64,000 nucleotides of DNA from Alteribacillus sp. YIM 98480 (GCF_009765375.1 NZ_VTOK01000004.1:52833-116832), one strand, 5' to 3'. Counted from the stretch's first letter, positions 45,915 to 54,851 are shown. The notes: generated from the sequence alone by a model not told the origin. Translations and numbers: made by a program.

Positions 45915-47741
45915 ATGAAGAGTCTATTAAAGTTTATTACGTGCGGAAGTGTAGATGACGGAAAATCAACCTTAATTGGGCATATGCTTTATGATGCGAA
46001 ACTATTGTTCGCCGACCAGGAAAAAGCATTAGAGCTTGATAGTAAAGTAGGAAGCCGTGGCGGCGATATTGATTATTCTCTTCTTCTCGATGGATTAATG
46101 GCCGAACGAGAGCAGGGGATTACAATTGATGTGGCGTACCGCTATTTCACGACCGATGACCGTTCGTTTATCGTGGCAGACACACCAGGTCATGAAGAAT
46201 ACACGCGGAACATGGCGGTTGGGGCATCTTTTGCCGATCTTGCCGTTATTTTAGTCGATGCTACAAAAGGGGTTATTACCCAAACGAAACGCCATGCGAG
46301 AATTTGTTCATTAATGGGTATTAAACATCTCGTTTTAGCGGTGAACAAAATGGATTTAATCGATTATGACGAGAGACGTTTTGAAGAAATTAAGCAGGAA
46401 TTTAAGGAGCTGACGCATGGTTTTAATCTTGAAAGTGTGGAAGTGATCCCTGTTTCAGCCACAGCAGGGGATAACATTACCCAAAAGTCCAGCAATACGC
46501 CTTGGTATAACGGACTGCCATTGCTTTTGTATTTAGAAGGCATTGATGTTCACAAAGACATCGCCCAAGACAGCTTTGCCATGCCGGTGCAGCGTGTCAG
46601 CCGGCCTAACCACGAATTCCGTGGTTTTCAAGGACAAGTAGAAGCCGGAAACATTGCCGTTGGGGACGAGATAACCACCCTGCCAAGTAATGAAAAAGCA
46701 AAAGTAAAAAGTTTATTAGTAACCGATAAGGAAGTAGATTCCGCTGTTGTCGGACAGCCTGCAACCATTCAATTGGACCGTGAAGTGGATGTTTCGCGTG
46801 GCTGCGTATTAACCACAGCGGACCGTATGCAAGTGACGGATATGTTTACAGCAAACATTCTATGGATGGATGACTCTCCGCTTGTCCCAGGCCGGAACTA
46901 CTTAGTAAAAATAGGAACAAAAATTCTTCCTGGTACCGTGATGTCGATTAAACATAAGATGGACACGAACACGGGAGACGAAATTCCAGCCGATCAAATT
47001 CATAAAAACGAATTAGCCGAATGTGATATATCGCTATCTGAAAAGATGGTGTTCGATAAATTTGACAACAATGAAGCATTAGGCGGACTTATTTTAGTGG
47101 ATCGCGTCACAAACATGACTTCAGCCTGCGGGGTAATTGAGCATTCCCTTCGCCGCTCAACAAATGTAGAATGGCAAAAAACAGATATTACAAGAGACAT
47201 CCGGGCCCAGCAAAAAGGACAGAAACCTATAACCCTTTGGTTTACCGGCCTTTCCGGTTCCGGAAAATCGACGCTTGCCAACGAAGTCGAAAAACGTTTA
47301 GTAGCCACCGGCCACCATACCATGCTGCTTGATGGGGACAATGTCCGGCACGGATTAAACAAAAACTTAGGCTTCAAAGAAAGCGACCGCGTCGAAAACA
47401 TCCGCCGCATCGCAGAAGTAGCGAAGCTCATGAATGACGCCGGTGTGATTACACTAACATCGTTTATCTCGCCATTTGAAAGCGACCGAAATAATGCCAG
47501 AGAAATCATCGGTGAAGACTATATCGAAATCTATGTCAGCACGCCGCTCGAAGAATGTGAAAAACGCGACGTCAAAGGCTTGTACAAAAAAGCCCGCGCT
47601 GGAGAAATCCCTAACTTCACAGGCATCTCGAGCCCATACGAAGCACCAGAAAACCCAGAGATCGAAGTTGATACAAGTAATTATTCACTAGAAGAAGCAA
47701 CGGATTACGTCGTGAAGCAGATTATGGAGTATTTGGACTAG
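45915..47741 (+). CDS. cysNC: Bifunctional sulfate adenylyltransferase GTPase subunit / APS kinase
   Basis: A 608-residue fusion. The CysN part has an EF-Tu-like G domain (GSVDDGKSTLIGHML, DTPGHEEYTRNM, NKMD) and beta-barrel domains to about residue 430. The CysC part begins at about 435 with ITLWFTGLSGSGKSTLANEV, the kinase P-loop, and has DGDNVRHGLNKNLGF. Together with CysD it turns sulfate into PAPS. ATG 45915 lies one base past the cysD stop, with GAGAGGGG inside the cysD 3' end. PAPS can serve assimilation or sulfotransferases; no sulfotransferase or PAPS reductase is seen in this window. Confidence 0.95.
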   Translation: MKSLLKFITCGSVDDGKSTLIGHMLYDAKLLFADQEKALELDSKVGSRGGDIDYSLLLDGLMAEREQGITIDVAYRYFTTDDRSFIVADTPGHEEYTRNMAVGASFADLAVILVDATKGVITQTKRHARICSLMGIKHLVLAVNKMDLIDYDERRFEEIKQEFKELTHGFNLESVEVIPVSATAGDNITQKSSNTPWYNGLPLLLYLEGIDVHKDIAQDSFAMPVQRVSRPNHEFRGFQGQVEAGNIAVGDEITTLPSNEKAKVKSLLVTDKEVDSAVVGQPATIQLDREVDVSRGCVLTTADRMQVTDMFTANILWMDDSPLVPGRNYLVKIGTKILPGTVMSIKHKMDTNTGDEIPADQIHKNELAECDISLSEKMVFDKFDNNEALGGLILVDRVTNMTSACGVIEHSLRRSTNVEWQKTDITRDIRAQQKGQKPITLWFTGLSGSGKSTLANEVEKRLVATGHHTMLLDGDNVRHGLNKNLGFKESDRVENIRRIAEVAKLMNDAGVITLTSFISPFESDRNNAREIIGEDYIEIYVSTPLEECEKRDVKGLYKKARAGEIPNFTGISSPYEAPENPEIEVDTSNYSLEEATDYVVKQIMEYLD

Positions 47742-47752
47742 AAAAAGGAAGG

Positions 47753-47785
47753 AAGCTGCTATCCAATTTGAAGGTAGCAGCTTTC
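47753..47785. terminator. Bidirectional terminator between cysNC and the convergent gene
   Basis: AAGCTGCTATCC pairs with GGTAGCAGCTTT. T-rich DNA lies to the right and A-rich DNA to the left, so it can stop both transcripts. Confidence 0.75.
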
Positions 47786-47792
47786 TTTATGT

Positions 47793-48209
47793 TTATTTAT
47801 TATAATCCCATACAATTTTCCATTCCTCATCTTCTTGAACCACATATACCTCTTGAGATATATCAAAATTACCGTATTTCCCTTTAAAAGTCTGGATCAC
47901 ATTTACCTGATACACTTCCTCTAACTTACTAGAGTCTTTGTTCATCTGCCAGTTTTTTATTTTTTCTGGCTTATCCAAAGTGAATGAAAAAGTGGTAACG
48001 TCAAAGTGATTCATAAACACATGCGCACGATCCTGGATGTAGTGCCCTTTGGAGAACTTGTCTTTCATATCGGAGTGAAATAACTCCCAGGACTGAGCAA
48101 AATCCCCTTGCTGCTCATGCTTATAAAATTCTTCAACCGTTTCCTTCGCTTGTTCACTCGGGGATCGTGAAAAGGTAAAAAAGAGAGTGATGATCAACAA
48201 TAATATCAA
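47793..48209 (-). CDS. Membrane-anchored NTF2-like protein of unknown function
   Basis: A roughly 138-residue protein. It has an N-terminal hydrophobic helix (about residues 1-14, MILLLIITLFFTF) and an extracellular NTF2-like domain (AKETVEEFYKHEQQGDFAQS and, at the end, EDEEWKIVWDYNK). The TTG start at 48209 has no good ribosome site. The frame stays open upstream for about 24 codons, with ILPITAITLILLL giving a longer membrane helix, so the true start may be upstream at an unusual codon. The domain resembles that of the lipoprotein at 29741. The function is unknown. Confidence 0.55.
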   Translation of the reverse strand: MILLLIITLFFTFSRSPSEQAKETVEEFYKHEQQGDFAQSWELFHSDMKDKFSKGHYIQDRAHVFMNHFDVTTFSFTLDKPEKIKNWQMNKDSSKLEEVYQVNVIQTFKGKYGNFDISQEVYVVQEDEEWKIVWDYNK

Positions 48210-48387
48210 TGTAATTGCTGTTATTGGCAGTATTCCCTTGTAATTAATAAAGCACTTCCCCTTTTGTATTTTTCATATTATTCCTATTCATGAAGGGGAG
48301 CAATTATTAAACGAAATATTTGCTAGGCAAGCAGGATTAAGAAAGGAGTAGTTAAAAGGTTAATCAAAGGGAGAATTCTTTTTAATC

Positions 48388-48635
48388 AATAACTCCGACT
48401 CAGCACCATCAAGAAATCTATTATATATGGATCCCTTTCCTTATGACGATTTCCAAAAAAAATACAATAATATAAACCATTTAACAAAAGTATATTAGGA
48501 AGAAAATGGATTAGTTTTTTGGAGGGAGTATGGAGAATTGTATGGGCTATGTCAATCAGAAAAGTGGCTTTTTTTTCTTTAGGGAAATATGGAGAAGGCT
48601 CACATTTAGTGGATGATTCTCCCTGCTAATAGAGG
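48388..48635 (+). pseudogene. Decayed gene of unknown function
   Basis: Conceptual pieces in two frames join into one continuous protein: NNSDSAPSRNLLYMDPFPYD, DFQKKYNNINHLTKVY-stop-EENGLVFWREYGELYGLCQ, then, after a shift in a T-run at about 48570-48577, SLGKYGEGSHLVDDSPC. The stop and shift suggest inactivation. I do not recognise the family. Confidence 0.35.
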
Positions 48636-48692
48636 AAAAACGATATAAAGGGTGATTCGGCATTATCCCCATGATAGAAAGGGGGTGGTGCT

Positions 48693-48761
48693 ATGGTGAC
48701 AGTATATGAAGCCTTAACGTTTGGAACTTTGATCGTAGTACTGCTGTCAGACAAAAAATAA
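48693..48761 (+). CDS. Holin-like small toxin of a type I toxin-antitoxin system
   Basis: A 22-residue hydrophobic peptide: MVTVYEALTFGTLIVVLLSD ending in KK. The pattern M-T/V-T/V-x-E-A-L followed by a membrane helix and a lysine end is that of the putative holin-like toxin family of Firmicutes. AAAGGGGGTGG precedes ATG 48693. Hairpins follow at 48760-48798 and 48846-48880. In this family an antisense RNA from the opposite strand silences the toxin mRNA; such an RNA would lie under the 48770-48880 region, but its promoter cannot be picked out with confidence. Confidence 0.65.
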   Translation: MVTVYEALTFGTLIVVLLSDKK

Positions 48762-48798
48762 ATCACCCTTGAGTTTAGGCGGCTCAGTAGGGTGATTT
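48760..48798. ncRNA. Long hairpin at the toxin 3' end, possible antitoxin overlap
   Basis: AAATCACCCT at 48760-48769 pairs with AGGGTGATTT at 48789-48798, with an inner TGAG/CTCA pairing. It begins at the toxin stop codon. Type I toxin mRNAs of this class are paired by an antisense RNA at this position. Confidence 0.45.
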
Positions 48799-48845
48799 AT
48801 CTTACCTTGTTGCCGATCCCCCTTGAAGGGAATCAAACTATTGTG

Positions 48846-48880
48846 GACCGTAGGTGTTCGCAGCACCTATGGTCTTTTTT
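48846..48880 (+). terminator. Terminator of the type I toxin transcript
   Basis: GACCGTAGGTG pairs with CACCTATGGTC (one G-U), followed by TTTTTT. It lies 85 bases after the toxin stop. Confidence 0.85.
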
Positions 48881-49110
48881 AGGGTATGATCCTTCGTATT
48901 TTAATTATACTTGGAATGTTAGTGATATGGAAACAAATTTGAGCGTGACATGTGATAACAACAAAGTATGCGATGGTAATTTACAAAATAATTTCACGGC
49001 AAAATGGAAAATCTTCTTCTGATTCATCCAAAATAAAAAAACTCGAACAGATAAGGAAGGGTAGAATTTATATAGGAGCAGGAGTGACGACTCCCACTCC
49101 ACCATTTTTT

Positions 49111-49271
49111 ATAGGTAAGAAATGATAAATATTTGGCGTTTTACATGTCTAGCCCAAGCGCCTACTCGCTCGAGATTCCTTCGGTTCGTCAATGGAAAGC
49201 AAAGATCAGCTTTCCATATGCCGCCCCTCCAGGACTTGTCGCTCGTGAGCAAGGCGCTTGCGCTTTTCTTA
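49111..49271. repeat. Single copy of the window-start repeat (beta type)
   Basis: Nearly identical to the unit at 297-457, including the TAGGTAAGAAATGATAAATA leader, ACTCGCTCGAGATTCCTTCG and the final GGCGCTTGCGCTTTTCTTA. Its right end abuts the stop codon of the GntP gene (49272), so its hairpin may act as that gene's terminator or mRNA end. The remaining gap 48881-49110 shows no gene. Confidence 0.9.
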
Positions 49272-50633
49272 TTAAATTCCCGGCAAAATGCCTGAAAAGA
49301 GACTTAATACATATACAGCGGCTAAGCCGGTTACACCTGCAATAAATCCGCCGATAGTCCACGATTTCAATGTTTCTGTGACAGATAATCCCGCAAACTT
49401 ACTCACTACCCAGAAACCGGAATCGTTCGGCATAGAAAGACCGATACCACCTGCAGCAATCGCAAGGCCTATGAGAATAGGTGATCCGCCTAGTTCTACT
49501 GCCATCGGTCCGATAATACTTGCCGTTGTTACCAATGCCACGGTGGAAGAACCTAAAGAGATTCTTAAGATTTGAGAAAATATAAATGCCAAAATTAACA
49601 CAGGCAAATTCCAACCTTGCATCGTATTAATAAGGTGTTCTCCGATGCCGGATTCGTTAATCACACTTCCGAATGCGCCGCCTGCGCCTGTAATAAGAAG
49701 AATCAGCCCGCAAGACTTAAAAGCTTCTGAATACACTTCATTGATATCTCGTTTGAAATATGGTTTAAGCAAGAATCCAGCGGCAATAACACTGATTAAT
49801 AATGCCATATTTTTCTCCCCGGTTACGGCGAAAAAACTTGTAATAGATGCGTTAGGCAAGAATAATGAAAACACAGTGTTTAATAAGATTAAAACGATTG
49901 GCAGCAAAATAACAAAGAAGGAAAGCTTTGTTGAAATTTCTTTGTGATTTCCGTCAGTAACCGTTTCTTCGTTTGTGGTTGCTATTTCCTCGGAAGCGTT
50001 TTCAACAATTGGGTCAGCGGATCTTCCAATGAATTTACCATATAGGACGCCGCCGACATAAATAGCGGGAATGGCAACAATAAGGCCGTATACAAACAGT
50101 AAACCAACATCTAACCCTAAATTATCCGCTACAGATAAAGGAGCTGGAGTAGGAACGACTAAACAATACGCAATAATAAGCCCCATCGCCAGCGGTAATA
50201 CGAGTGAAATATAAGGTACCTTAGCTGTAGCTGAAAGCTTACGAATCAGTCCATTTAAAATAACAAATGCTGCATCGAAAAAGAGAGGAATACCAACAAC
50301 TAGGCCGGTACCTGCCACAGCATGTCTTGACTTTTCTCGCCCAGCTAAACGTAAAAGGGTGTGGGCAATTTTGTGAATGGCTCCGCTTGCTTCCATTAAC
50401 TGCCCGAGCATGATACCAAGACCAATTAATATACCAACGCCGGCTAAAGTGCTGCCAAAGCCGTCGGCAATAATTGCGGGTACTTCAGCGACTGGAATCC
50501 CTACAACAAATCCAGTTAAACCAGCAACGACCAATAACGCGATAAAAGGTTCCCATTTCATAAACAATATTAGAAAGAATAAGGAAGCTAAAGCTAATAT
50601 AAAAATAAGAATTAAAGCTCCACCACTAACCAT
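49272..50633 (-). CDS. GntP-family gluconate/organic acid permease
   Basis: A 453-residue membrane protein with about 12-14 helices of the GntP family (proton symport of gluconate or related sugar acids). Recognisable segments are GILIGLGIMLGQLMEASGAI, GIPLFFDAAFVILNGLIRKL, VPTPAPLSVADNLGLDVGLL and LGSSTVALVTTASIIGPMA. It is the last gene of the minus-strand set that includes an alcohol dehydrogenase and the split transketolase, 138 bases after the dehydrogenase. The exact substrate is not clear; the neighbours point to a sugar acid or polyol. Confidence 0.9.
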   Translation of the reverse strand: MVSGGALILIFILALASLFFLILFMKWEPFIALLVVAGLTGFVVGIPVAEVPAIIADGFGSTLAGVGILIGLGIMLGQLMEASGAIHKIAHTLLRLAGREKSRHAVAGTGLVVGIPLFFDAAFVILNGLIRKLSATAKVPYISLVLPLAMGLIIAYCLVVPTPAPLSVADNLGLDVGLLFVYGLIVAIPAIYVGGVLYGKFIGRSADPIVENASEEIATTNEETVTDGNHKEISTKLSFFVILLPIVLILLNTVFSLFLPNASITSFFAVTGEKNMALLISVIAAGFLLKPYFKRDINEVYSEAFKSCGLILLITGAGGAFGSVINESGIGEHLINTMQGWNLPVLILAFIFSQILRISLGSSTVALVTTASIIGPMAVELGGSPILIGLAIAAGGIGLSMPNDSGFWVVSKFAGLSVTETLKSWTIGGFIAGVTGLAAVYVLSLFSGILPGI

Positions 50634-50771
50634 ATTTTTTCCCCCTTATAAATAATTTACAGAATAAACGATTGCATATGATTTCCAATTTTCAGACCAT
50701 TGGTTTTTTAGAGAAGGAGTAAGAAATGGAAGAGAAATTTTGATTTCTTACTCCTAAACAAATAAATTTTA

Positions 50772-51797
50772 TTATGAGTGACTAGGGTTAATTAATACTT
50801 TGATCGCTCCATCTTTTTTTGTCTGTGCAACGGACATAGCTGTGTTTATTTCATCCATGGGAAATTGATGTTTTGTTAGTATATCTAGAGGATATTTGTC
50901 TTCTTGTAAGATAGAAATAGCTTGTTCAAAGTCTTCCTTTACATACATAGATGAACCAATGATTTCAATTTCTGACATAAATACTTTATTTAAATCAATC
51001 CCAGTGTCCCCTTCAAAAATAGCAATGGAAACGATTTTTCCTTTTTTCTTTACGATGTGAAGCGCCTCATCTGCCGCAGATTTTAATCCTATCGTAACGA
51101 AGACTTTATCGACGCTGCCAACATGTTCATGAACATAATCAACGATAGATTCTTCTTTGACATTTACTGCGTCTGTTGCGCCTATTTTTTTTCCGGCAGC
51201 TAAGTTATGCTCTAGTGCATCGGTAATGCAGATCGTTTCGGCTCCAGCAGATCGAGCAGCCACGGCAGTGAGTAAACCAATAGGTCCGGCTCCCAGTACG
51301 GCTACTTTGTCCCCTTTTTGCACATCTGCTTTTTTTACAGCATGTACTCCTACAGCTAACGGTTCTGCTAGAACGCCTACACTTGGAGAAAGGGATTCTG
51401 GCAGTTTATACATGGTGGAAGCGGGTACTGCCATATATTCAGCGAAAGAGCCGTCCCATTTTTTTGTGCCTAACACTGTTTTTTGGTTACAGAGATGGTA
51501 ATCTCCGGCCAGGCATTCCCTGCATTCTCCACATCCGTAATGCGGTTCAATGGTAACCGTATCGCCTATATTAAAATCAGATACGTCAGATCCTAGTTTT
51601 TCTATGATTCCTACTGCTTCATGACCTAAAACACTAGGCGGCTTTCTAAAAGGGTGTGTTCCTTTATAGGCATGAATTTCTGAACCGCATATACCAGTTG
51701 TGATCACTTTTAATACGGCTTCATTTGGTTTTGCTTCGGGAATATCTTTATCTATCAACGTGATGCTGTCTATTTCATCAAACAGGGCTGCTTTCAT
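50772..51797 (-). CDS. Zinc-dependent medium-chain alcohol/polyol dehydrogenase
   Basis: A 341-residue MDR-family dehydrogenase. It has catalytic zinc ligands in ITTGICGSEIHAYKG and GHEAVG, and four structural-zinc cysteines (CGECRECLAGDYHLC). The NAD(P)-binding motif is VLGAGPIGLLTAVAA. It resembles sorbitol or threonine dehydrogenase-like enzymes that oxidise a secondary alcohol of a sugar alcohol or sugar acid. ATG 51797 has AAAGGA 10 bases upstream, while GTG 51806 would crowd the same site. It follows the transketolase C-subunit by 14 bases, so co-transcription is nearly certain. Confidence 0.9.
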   Translation of the reverse strand: MKAALFDEIDSITLIDKDIPEAKPNEAVLKVITTGICGSEIHAYKGTHPFRKPPSVLGHEAVGIIEKLGSDVSDFNIGDTVTIEPHYGCGECRECLAGDYHLCNQKTVLGTKKWDGSFAEYMAVPASTMYKLPESLSPSVGVLAEPLAVGVHAVKKADVQKGDKVAVLGAGPIGLLTAVAARSAGAETICITDALEHNLAAGKKIGATDAVNVKEESIVDYVHEHVGSVDKVFVTIGLKSAADEALHIVKKKGKIVSIAIFEGDTGIDLNKVFMSEIEIIGSSMYVKEDFEQAISILQEDKYPLDILTKHQFPMDEINTAMSVAQTKKDGAIKVLINPSHS

Positions 51798-51811
51798 TCT
51801 TTTCACATCCT

Positions 51812-52807
51812 TTAGTCACGGTTTACTAGATTTTTCGCAACTTCCGCGATTCCATCCCCATCCAGTTTGTAATGTTTGTATAAATAGTAAGGCTTTCCAA
51901 TAAGAGAGTATTCGTCATAAAAGCCGTGACGTTTAAATTTACAATTCACGCCTGATTCCATTAATACTTCAGCAACGGCACTGCCTAGACCACCTTGTAC
52001 ATTATGCTCTTCAACAGTTAAAATCGTTCCTGTCTCTTTTGCAGCGTCTAGAATAGCTTCTGTGTCTATCGGTTTAATTGTGTGCATATCAATGACTTGT
52101 GTGGAAATGCCTTGATCTTTAAGCTGGTCAGCAGCTTTTAGTGCTTCATTTACTTCGATCCCGCAGGCAATAATGGTTAAGTCTGAACCTTTGGTTAATC
52201 GATTTGCTTTGCCGATTTTATTTTGAACCTTTTCGGAGCTGCGTTCATATACCGGTTCTTCACGGCCGCGGCTGACTCTAAAATAAATCGGACCTTCATA
52301 GGTTTTTACAGATTCTTCAACCATTTCTGCGAGTGCCGCACCGTCTGCTGGAGAAATAACCGTCATGTTTGCCATCGCTCTTGTAATAGAAATGTCTTCT
52401 GTTGCATGGTGCGATGTTCCGTAAAAGCCCATCGCAATCCCGGTGTGCGTACCAATCAAACGGACATTCAAGTTAGGGTAAGCGACGGCCGTTCTAATAT
52501 TTTCTGCAGCGAGTACACCTAAAAAGGAGGCATACGTAGAAACAAATGGCGTTTTACCAGTGGATGCTAATCCTGCTGCTGCGGTAACCATGTTCTTTTC
52601 TGCCAGGCCAAAGTTGAAAAAACGCTCAGGGAATTCTTTTCCAAAATCCCACAGGCGGGTAGGCTTACTTAAATCCGAAGACATAGCCACAATTTCAGGA
52701 TGGTCTTTTCCCAGTTTAGCCAGTGTTTCGCCTGCTGTTAATTGGGTAGACATTTCAAGGCTTTTATATAATTCCCACGTATCTTTATGAAAAGTGGTTG
52801 TGCTCAT
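51812..52807 (-). CDS. Transketolase, C-terminal subunit
   Basis: A 331-residue protein equal to the pyrimidine-binding and C-terminal domains of transketolase. Landmarks are ETLAKLGKDHPEIVAMSSDL, FFNFGLAEKNMVTAAAGLAS, GTHTGIAMGFYGTSHHATED, and the C-terminal domain with ITRAMANMTVISPADGAAL. It works as a heterodimer with the N-terminal subunit encoded at 52809-53657 (one base between them). Split transketolases are common in catabolic operons and process sugar phosphates made by the linked dehydrogenase. Confidence 0.93.
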   Translation of the reverse strand: MSTTTFHKDTWELYKSLEMSTQLTAGETLAKLGKDHPEIVAMSSDLSKPTRLWDFGKEFPERFFNFGLAEKNMVTAAAGLASTGKTPFVSTYASFLGVLAAENIRTAVAYPNLNVRLIGTHTGIAMGFYGTSHHATEDISITRAMANMTVISPADGAALAEMVEESVKTYEGPIYFRVSRGREEPVYERSSEKVQNKIGKANRLTKGSDLTIIACGIEVNEALKAADQLKDQGISTQVIDMHTIKPIDTEAILDAAKETGTILTVEEHNVQGGLGSAVAEVLMESGVNCKFKRHGFYDEYSLIGKPYYLYKHYKLDGDGIAEVAKNLVNRD

Positions 52808-52808
52808 A

Positions 52809-53657
52809 TTACTGACCTCCTTCGATTTCTTCGATCGCCCGTTTAATATCGCCTTCCCCTAAGTTGGCCACGTGCCATTCATAACCGTGCTCCATAAAGG
52901 AAACGCCTTTTCCTGCGACGGTGTCGCAAATGATCGCTGTTGGTTTATCAGAGTCTACAGACGGCAGGTTTTCAAACGTTTTAACTAGTTCTTCCACGTT
53001 ATGGCCGTCAACCTCTACTACGTTCCAGCCGAAGTTTTCCCATTTTTCTTTAATTGGGTTTATATTCATTAATTCTTCTGTGTTTCCATCTACCGTTACT
53101 TTGTTATTGTCGATAATGGCTACAAGGTTGCCCAATTTGAAGCTTCCTGCACTCATGGCTGCTTCCCATACTTGTCCTTCTTGAAGCTCGCCATCTCCCA
53201 TTAAGATATACGATCTGTATTTTTCGTTATCTACACGTGCGCCAAGCGACATGCCAACGCCGACCGACAATCCGTGGCCAATCGAACCAGAGCTGAAGTC
53301 AACGCCTTTGATTTTATTCATATCCGGATGGTCGCCAAACGGACTACCCAAATCGGTATACGTGTCTAATTCTTCTTTAGGGAAAAATCCTACGTCAGCT
53401 AATATAGGATAAACACCTACCGCAGAGTGTCCTTTCCCCATGACAAATCTATCTCGGCTAGGCCATTTTGGGTTTTTAGGGTCATAATTTAAAATGTGAT
53501 AGTAAAGTGTTGCAAATATTTCTGAACTAGAGAAAGAAGAACCGTAGTGTCCGCTTTTGGCTTTTGCTATTAAACGGATGGTTTCCAGCCTTGACATTTT
53601 AGCTTTTTCTTTAATTAAGTCTATTTTTTCTGGTGAAACCGAACTAGTTTTCGTCAT
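52809..53657 (-). CDS. Transketolase, N-terminal (TPP-binding) subunit
   Basis: A 282-residue thiamine-diphosphate domain. It has SGHYGSSFSSSEIFATLYYH, DRFVMGKGHSAVG, SIGHGLSVGVGMSLGARVDN and the TPP motif GDGELQEGQ with NNKVTVDG about 25 residues on. It pairs with the C-terminal subunit downstream. It is the first gene of the minus-strand operon, divergent from a LacI regulator; AAAAGGAGGATC precedes the ATG at 53657. The intergenic region contains a likely cre site and operators. Confidence 0.94.
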   Translation of the reverse strand: MTKTSSVSPEKIDLIKEKAKMSRLETIRLIAKAKSGHYGSSFSSSEIFATLYYHILNYDPKNPKWPSRDRFVMGKGHSAVGVYPILADVGFFPKEELDTYTDLGSPFGDHPDMNKIKGVDFSSGSIGHGLSVGVGMSLGARVDNEKYRSYILMGDGELQEGQVWEAAMSAGSFKLGNLVAIIDNNKVTVDGNTEELMNINPIKEKWENFGWNVVEVDGHNVEELVKTFENLPSVDSDKPTAIICDTVAGKGVSFMEHGYEWHVANLGEGDIKRAIEEIEGGQ

Positions 53658-53676
53658 TTATGATCCTCCTTTTTAG

Positions 53677-53725
53677 TTAATCGATTTACTTAACTTGTTC
53701 TCAGCATAAATTGTAAACGCTTTTA
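53677..53725. promoter_or_regulatory. cre-like site and LacI-type operator of the transketolase operon
   Basis: TTGTAAACGCTTTTA at 53711-53725 matches the Bacillus catabolite-repression consensus WTGNAANCGNWNNCW with one mismatch, suggesting CcpA control. TTAATCGATTTA at 53677-53688 is a palindrome-like site; on the opposite strand it contains AAATCGATTAA, a motif repeated in variant form near the LacI start. Confidence 0.6.
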
Positions 53726-53807
53726 TGTCAACAAATATTTCTGAATTTTATTTCATCAGCCTTTTTTATTATGTATTTGCTTCCTTTTTAATAGGAGGGT
53801 AATATAT

Positions 53808-53835
53808 AAATAGATTAATTACGGAAATGGATTAA
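53808..53835. promoter_or_regulatory. Paired AAATnGATTAA operators before the LacI gene
   Basis: AAATAGATTAA at 53808-53818 and AAATGGATTAA at 53825-53835 are direct repeats 17 bases apart, and match the site at 53677 in reverse. Three copies between divergent genes suggest binding by the LacI regulator encoded just downstream, with autoregulation. Confidence 0.5.
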
Positions 53836-53852
53836 CCTGGGGGTTGCATGAG

Positions 53853-54851
53853 ATGAAAATGACAATGAAGGATATTGCTAAAGAAGCAAATGTTTCAACA
53901 GCGACCGTTTCTCATGTGATTAACGGTACAAAACATATATCAGAAGAAAAACATAATAGAATTATGGAAGTAATACGTAAATATAATTATATCCCTAATT
54001 CAACGGCTAAAAATCTGAGGAAACAATCTACGAAAACTGCAGGATTAATTGTTTCAAGCTTTCCGGATTCCTTCGTGACAGAAATGATATATGGGGCAGA
54101 AAAACGGGCAAGAGAAATGGGGTACAATTTACTGTTAATTAATACCAATGAAAACAGCAGTTATGAAAAAGAAACCATCAATTTACTGCATGCCAAAATG
54201 GTTGATGGAATCATTCTGGCACCAACAGCGAGCGGCGCAAGTTATTTGAACAGTTTCACAGACGACAACTTCCCGATTGTTTTGGTCAACCGCGATGACC
54301 CTAGCCTGAAAAACATTCCTAAGGTGACAGGGGATAATTACCAAACAGGTTTTGATTCAGCCACACATTTACTCAAACATGGTCATGAAAAAATTGGCAT
54401 TATTTATGCCGTGTCGAATGTATCAACGACAGTACATCGTATCGAAGGGTACAAAGATGCTTTGAAAAAATACAATTTGCCATTTAATGATTCCTATATT
54501 GAACAAGGGCATGCTACAGTAGAAGGCGGAGCTGAAGCTGTTAAGTCATTGTTAACCAGGGAAAAGGACATATCTGCTCTTTTCATTTTAAATGATTTAA
54601 TGACGATTGGTGCTATCTCAAAAATGAAAGAGTTATCATTAAGAATCCCAAAGGACATTGCTCTTATGGGTTTTGGAGATTTTGCTTCTGCTAATATCAT
54701 TGATCCGCCTGTAACCAACATTGTCCTGCCGCCCGAAACGATTGGTAAGACGGCATTTGATGTGCTGTTAAGCAAAATAAACAACCCAGAATATAATAAA
54801 CACATTGAACTGCCGCCAACACTCATTACAAGAAAATCATGCGGCTGCTAA
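53853..54851 (+). CDS. LacI-family regulator of the transketolase-GntP operon
   Basis: A 332-residue LacI/GalR regulator. The HTH is MTMKDIAKEANVSTATVSHV with ISEEKHNRIMEVIRKYNYIP, followed by the hinge and sensor domains (AGLIVSSFPDSF, DGIILAPTAS, FILNDLMTIGAI, IALMGFGDFASANIIDPPVT). ATG 53853 has CTGGGGG 8 bases upstream; TTG 53844 is possible but overlaps the site. It is divergent from the transketolase genes and probably represses them until a sugar or sugar-acid ligand appears. It is distinct from the LacI at 43349. Confidence 0.9.
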   Translation: MKMTMKDIAKEANVSTATVSHVINGTKHISEEKHNRIMEVIRKYNYIPNSTAKNLRKQSTKTAGLIVSSFPDSFVTEMIYGAEKRAREMGYNLLLINTNENSSYEKETINLLHAKMVDGIILAPTASGASYLNSFTDDNFPIVLVNRDDPSLKNIPKVTGDNYQTGFDSATHLLKHGHEKIGIIYAVSNVSTTVHRIEGYKDALKKYNLPFNDSYIEQGHATVEGGAEAVKSLLTREKDISALFILNDLMTIGAISKMKELSLRIPKDIALMGFGDFASANIIDPPVTNIVLPPETIGKTAFDVLLSKINNPEYNKHIELPPTLITRKSCGC

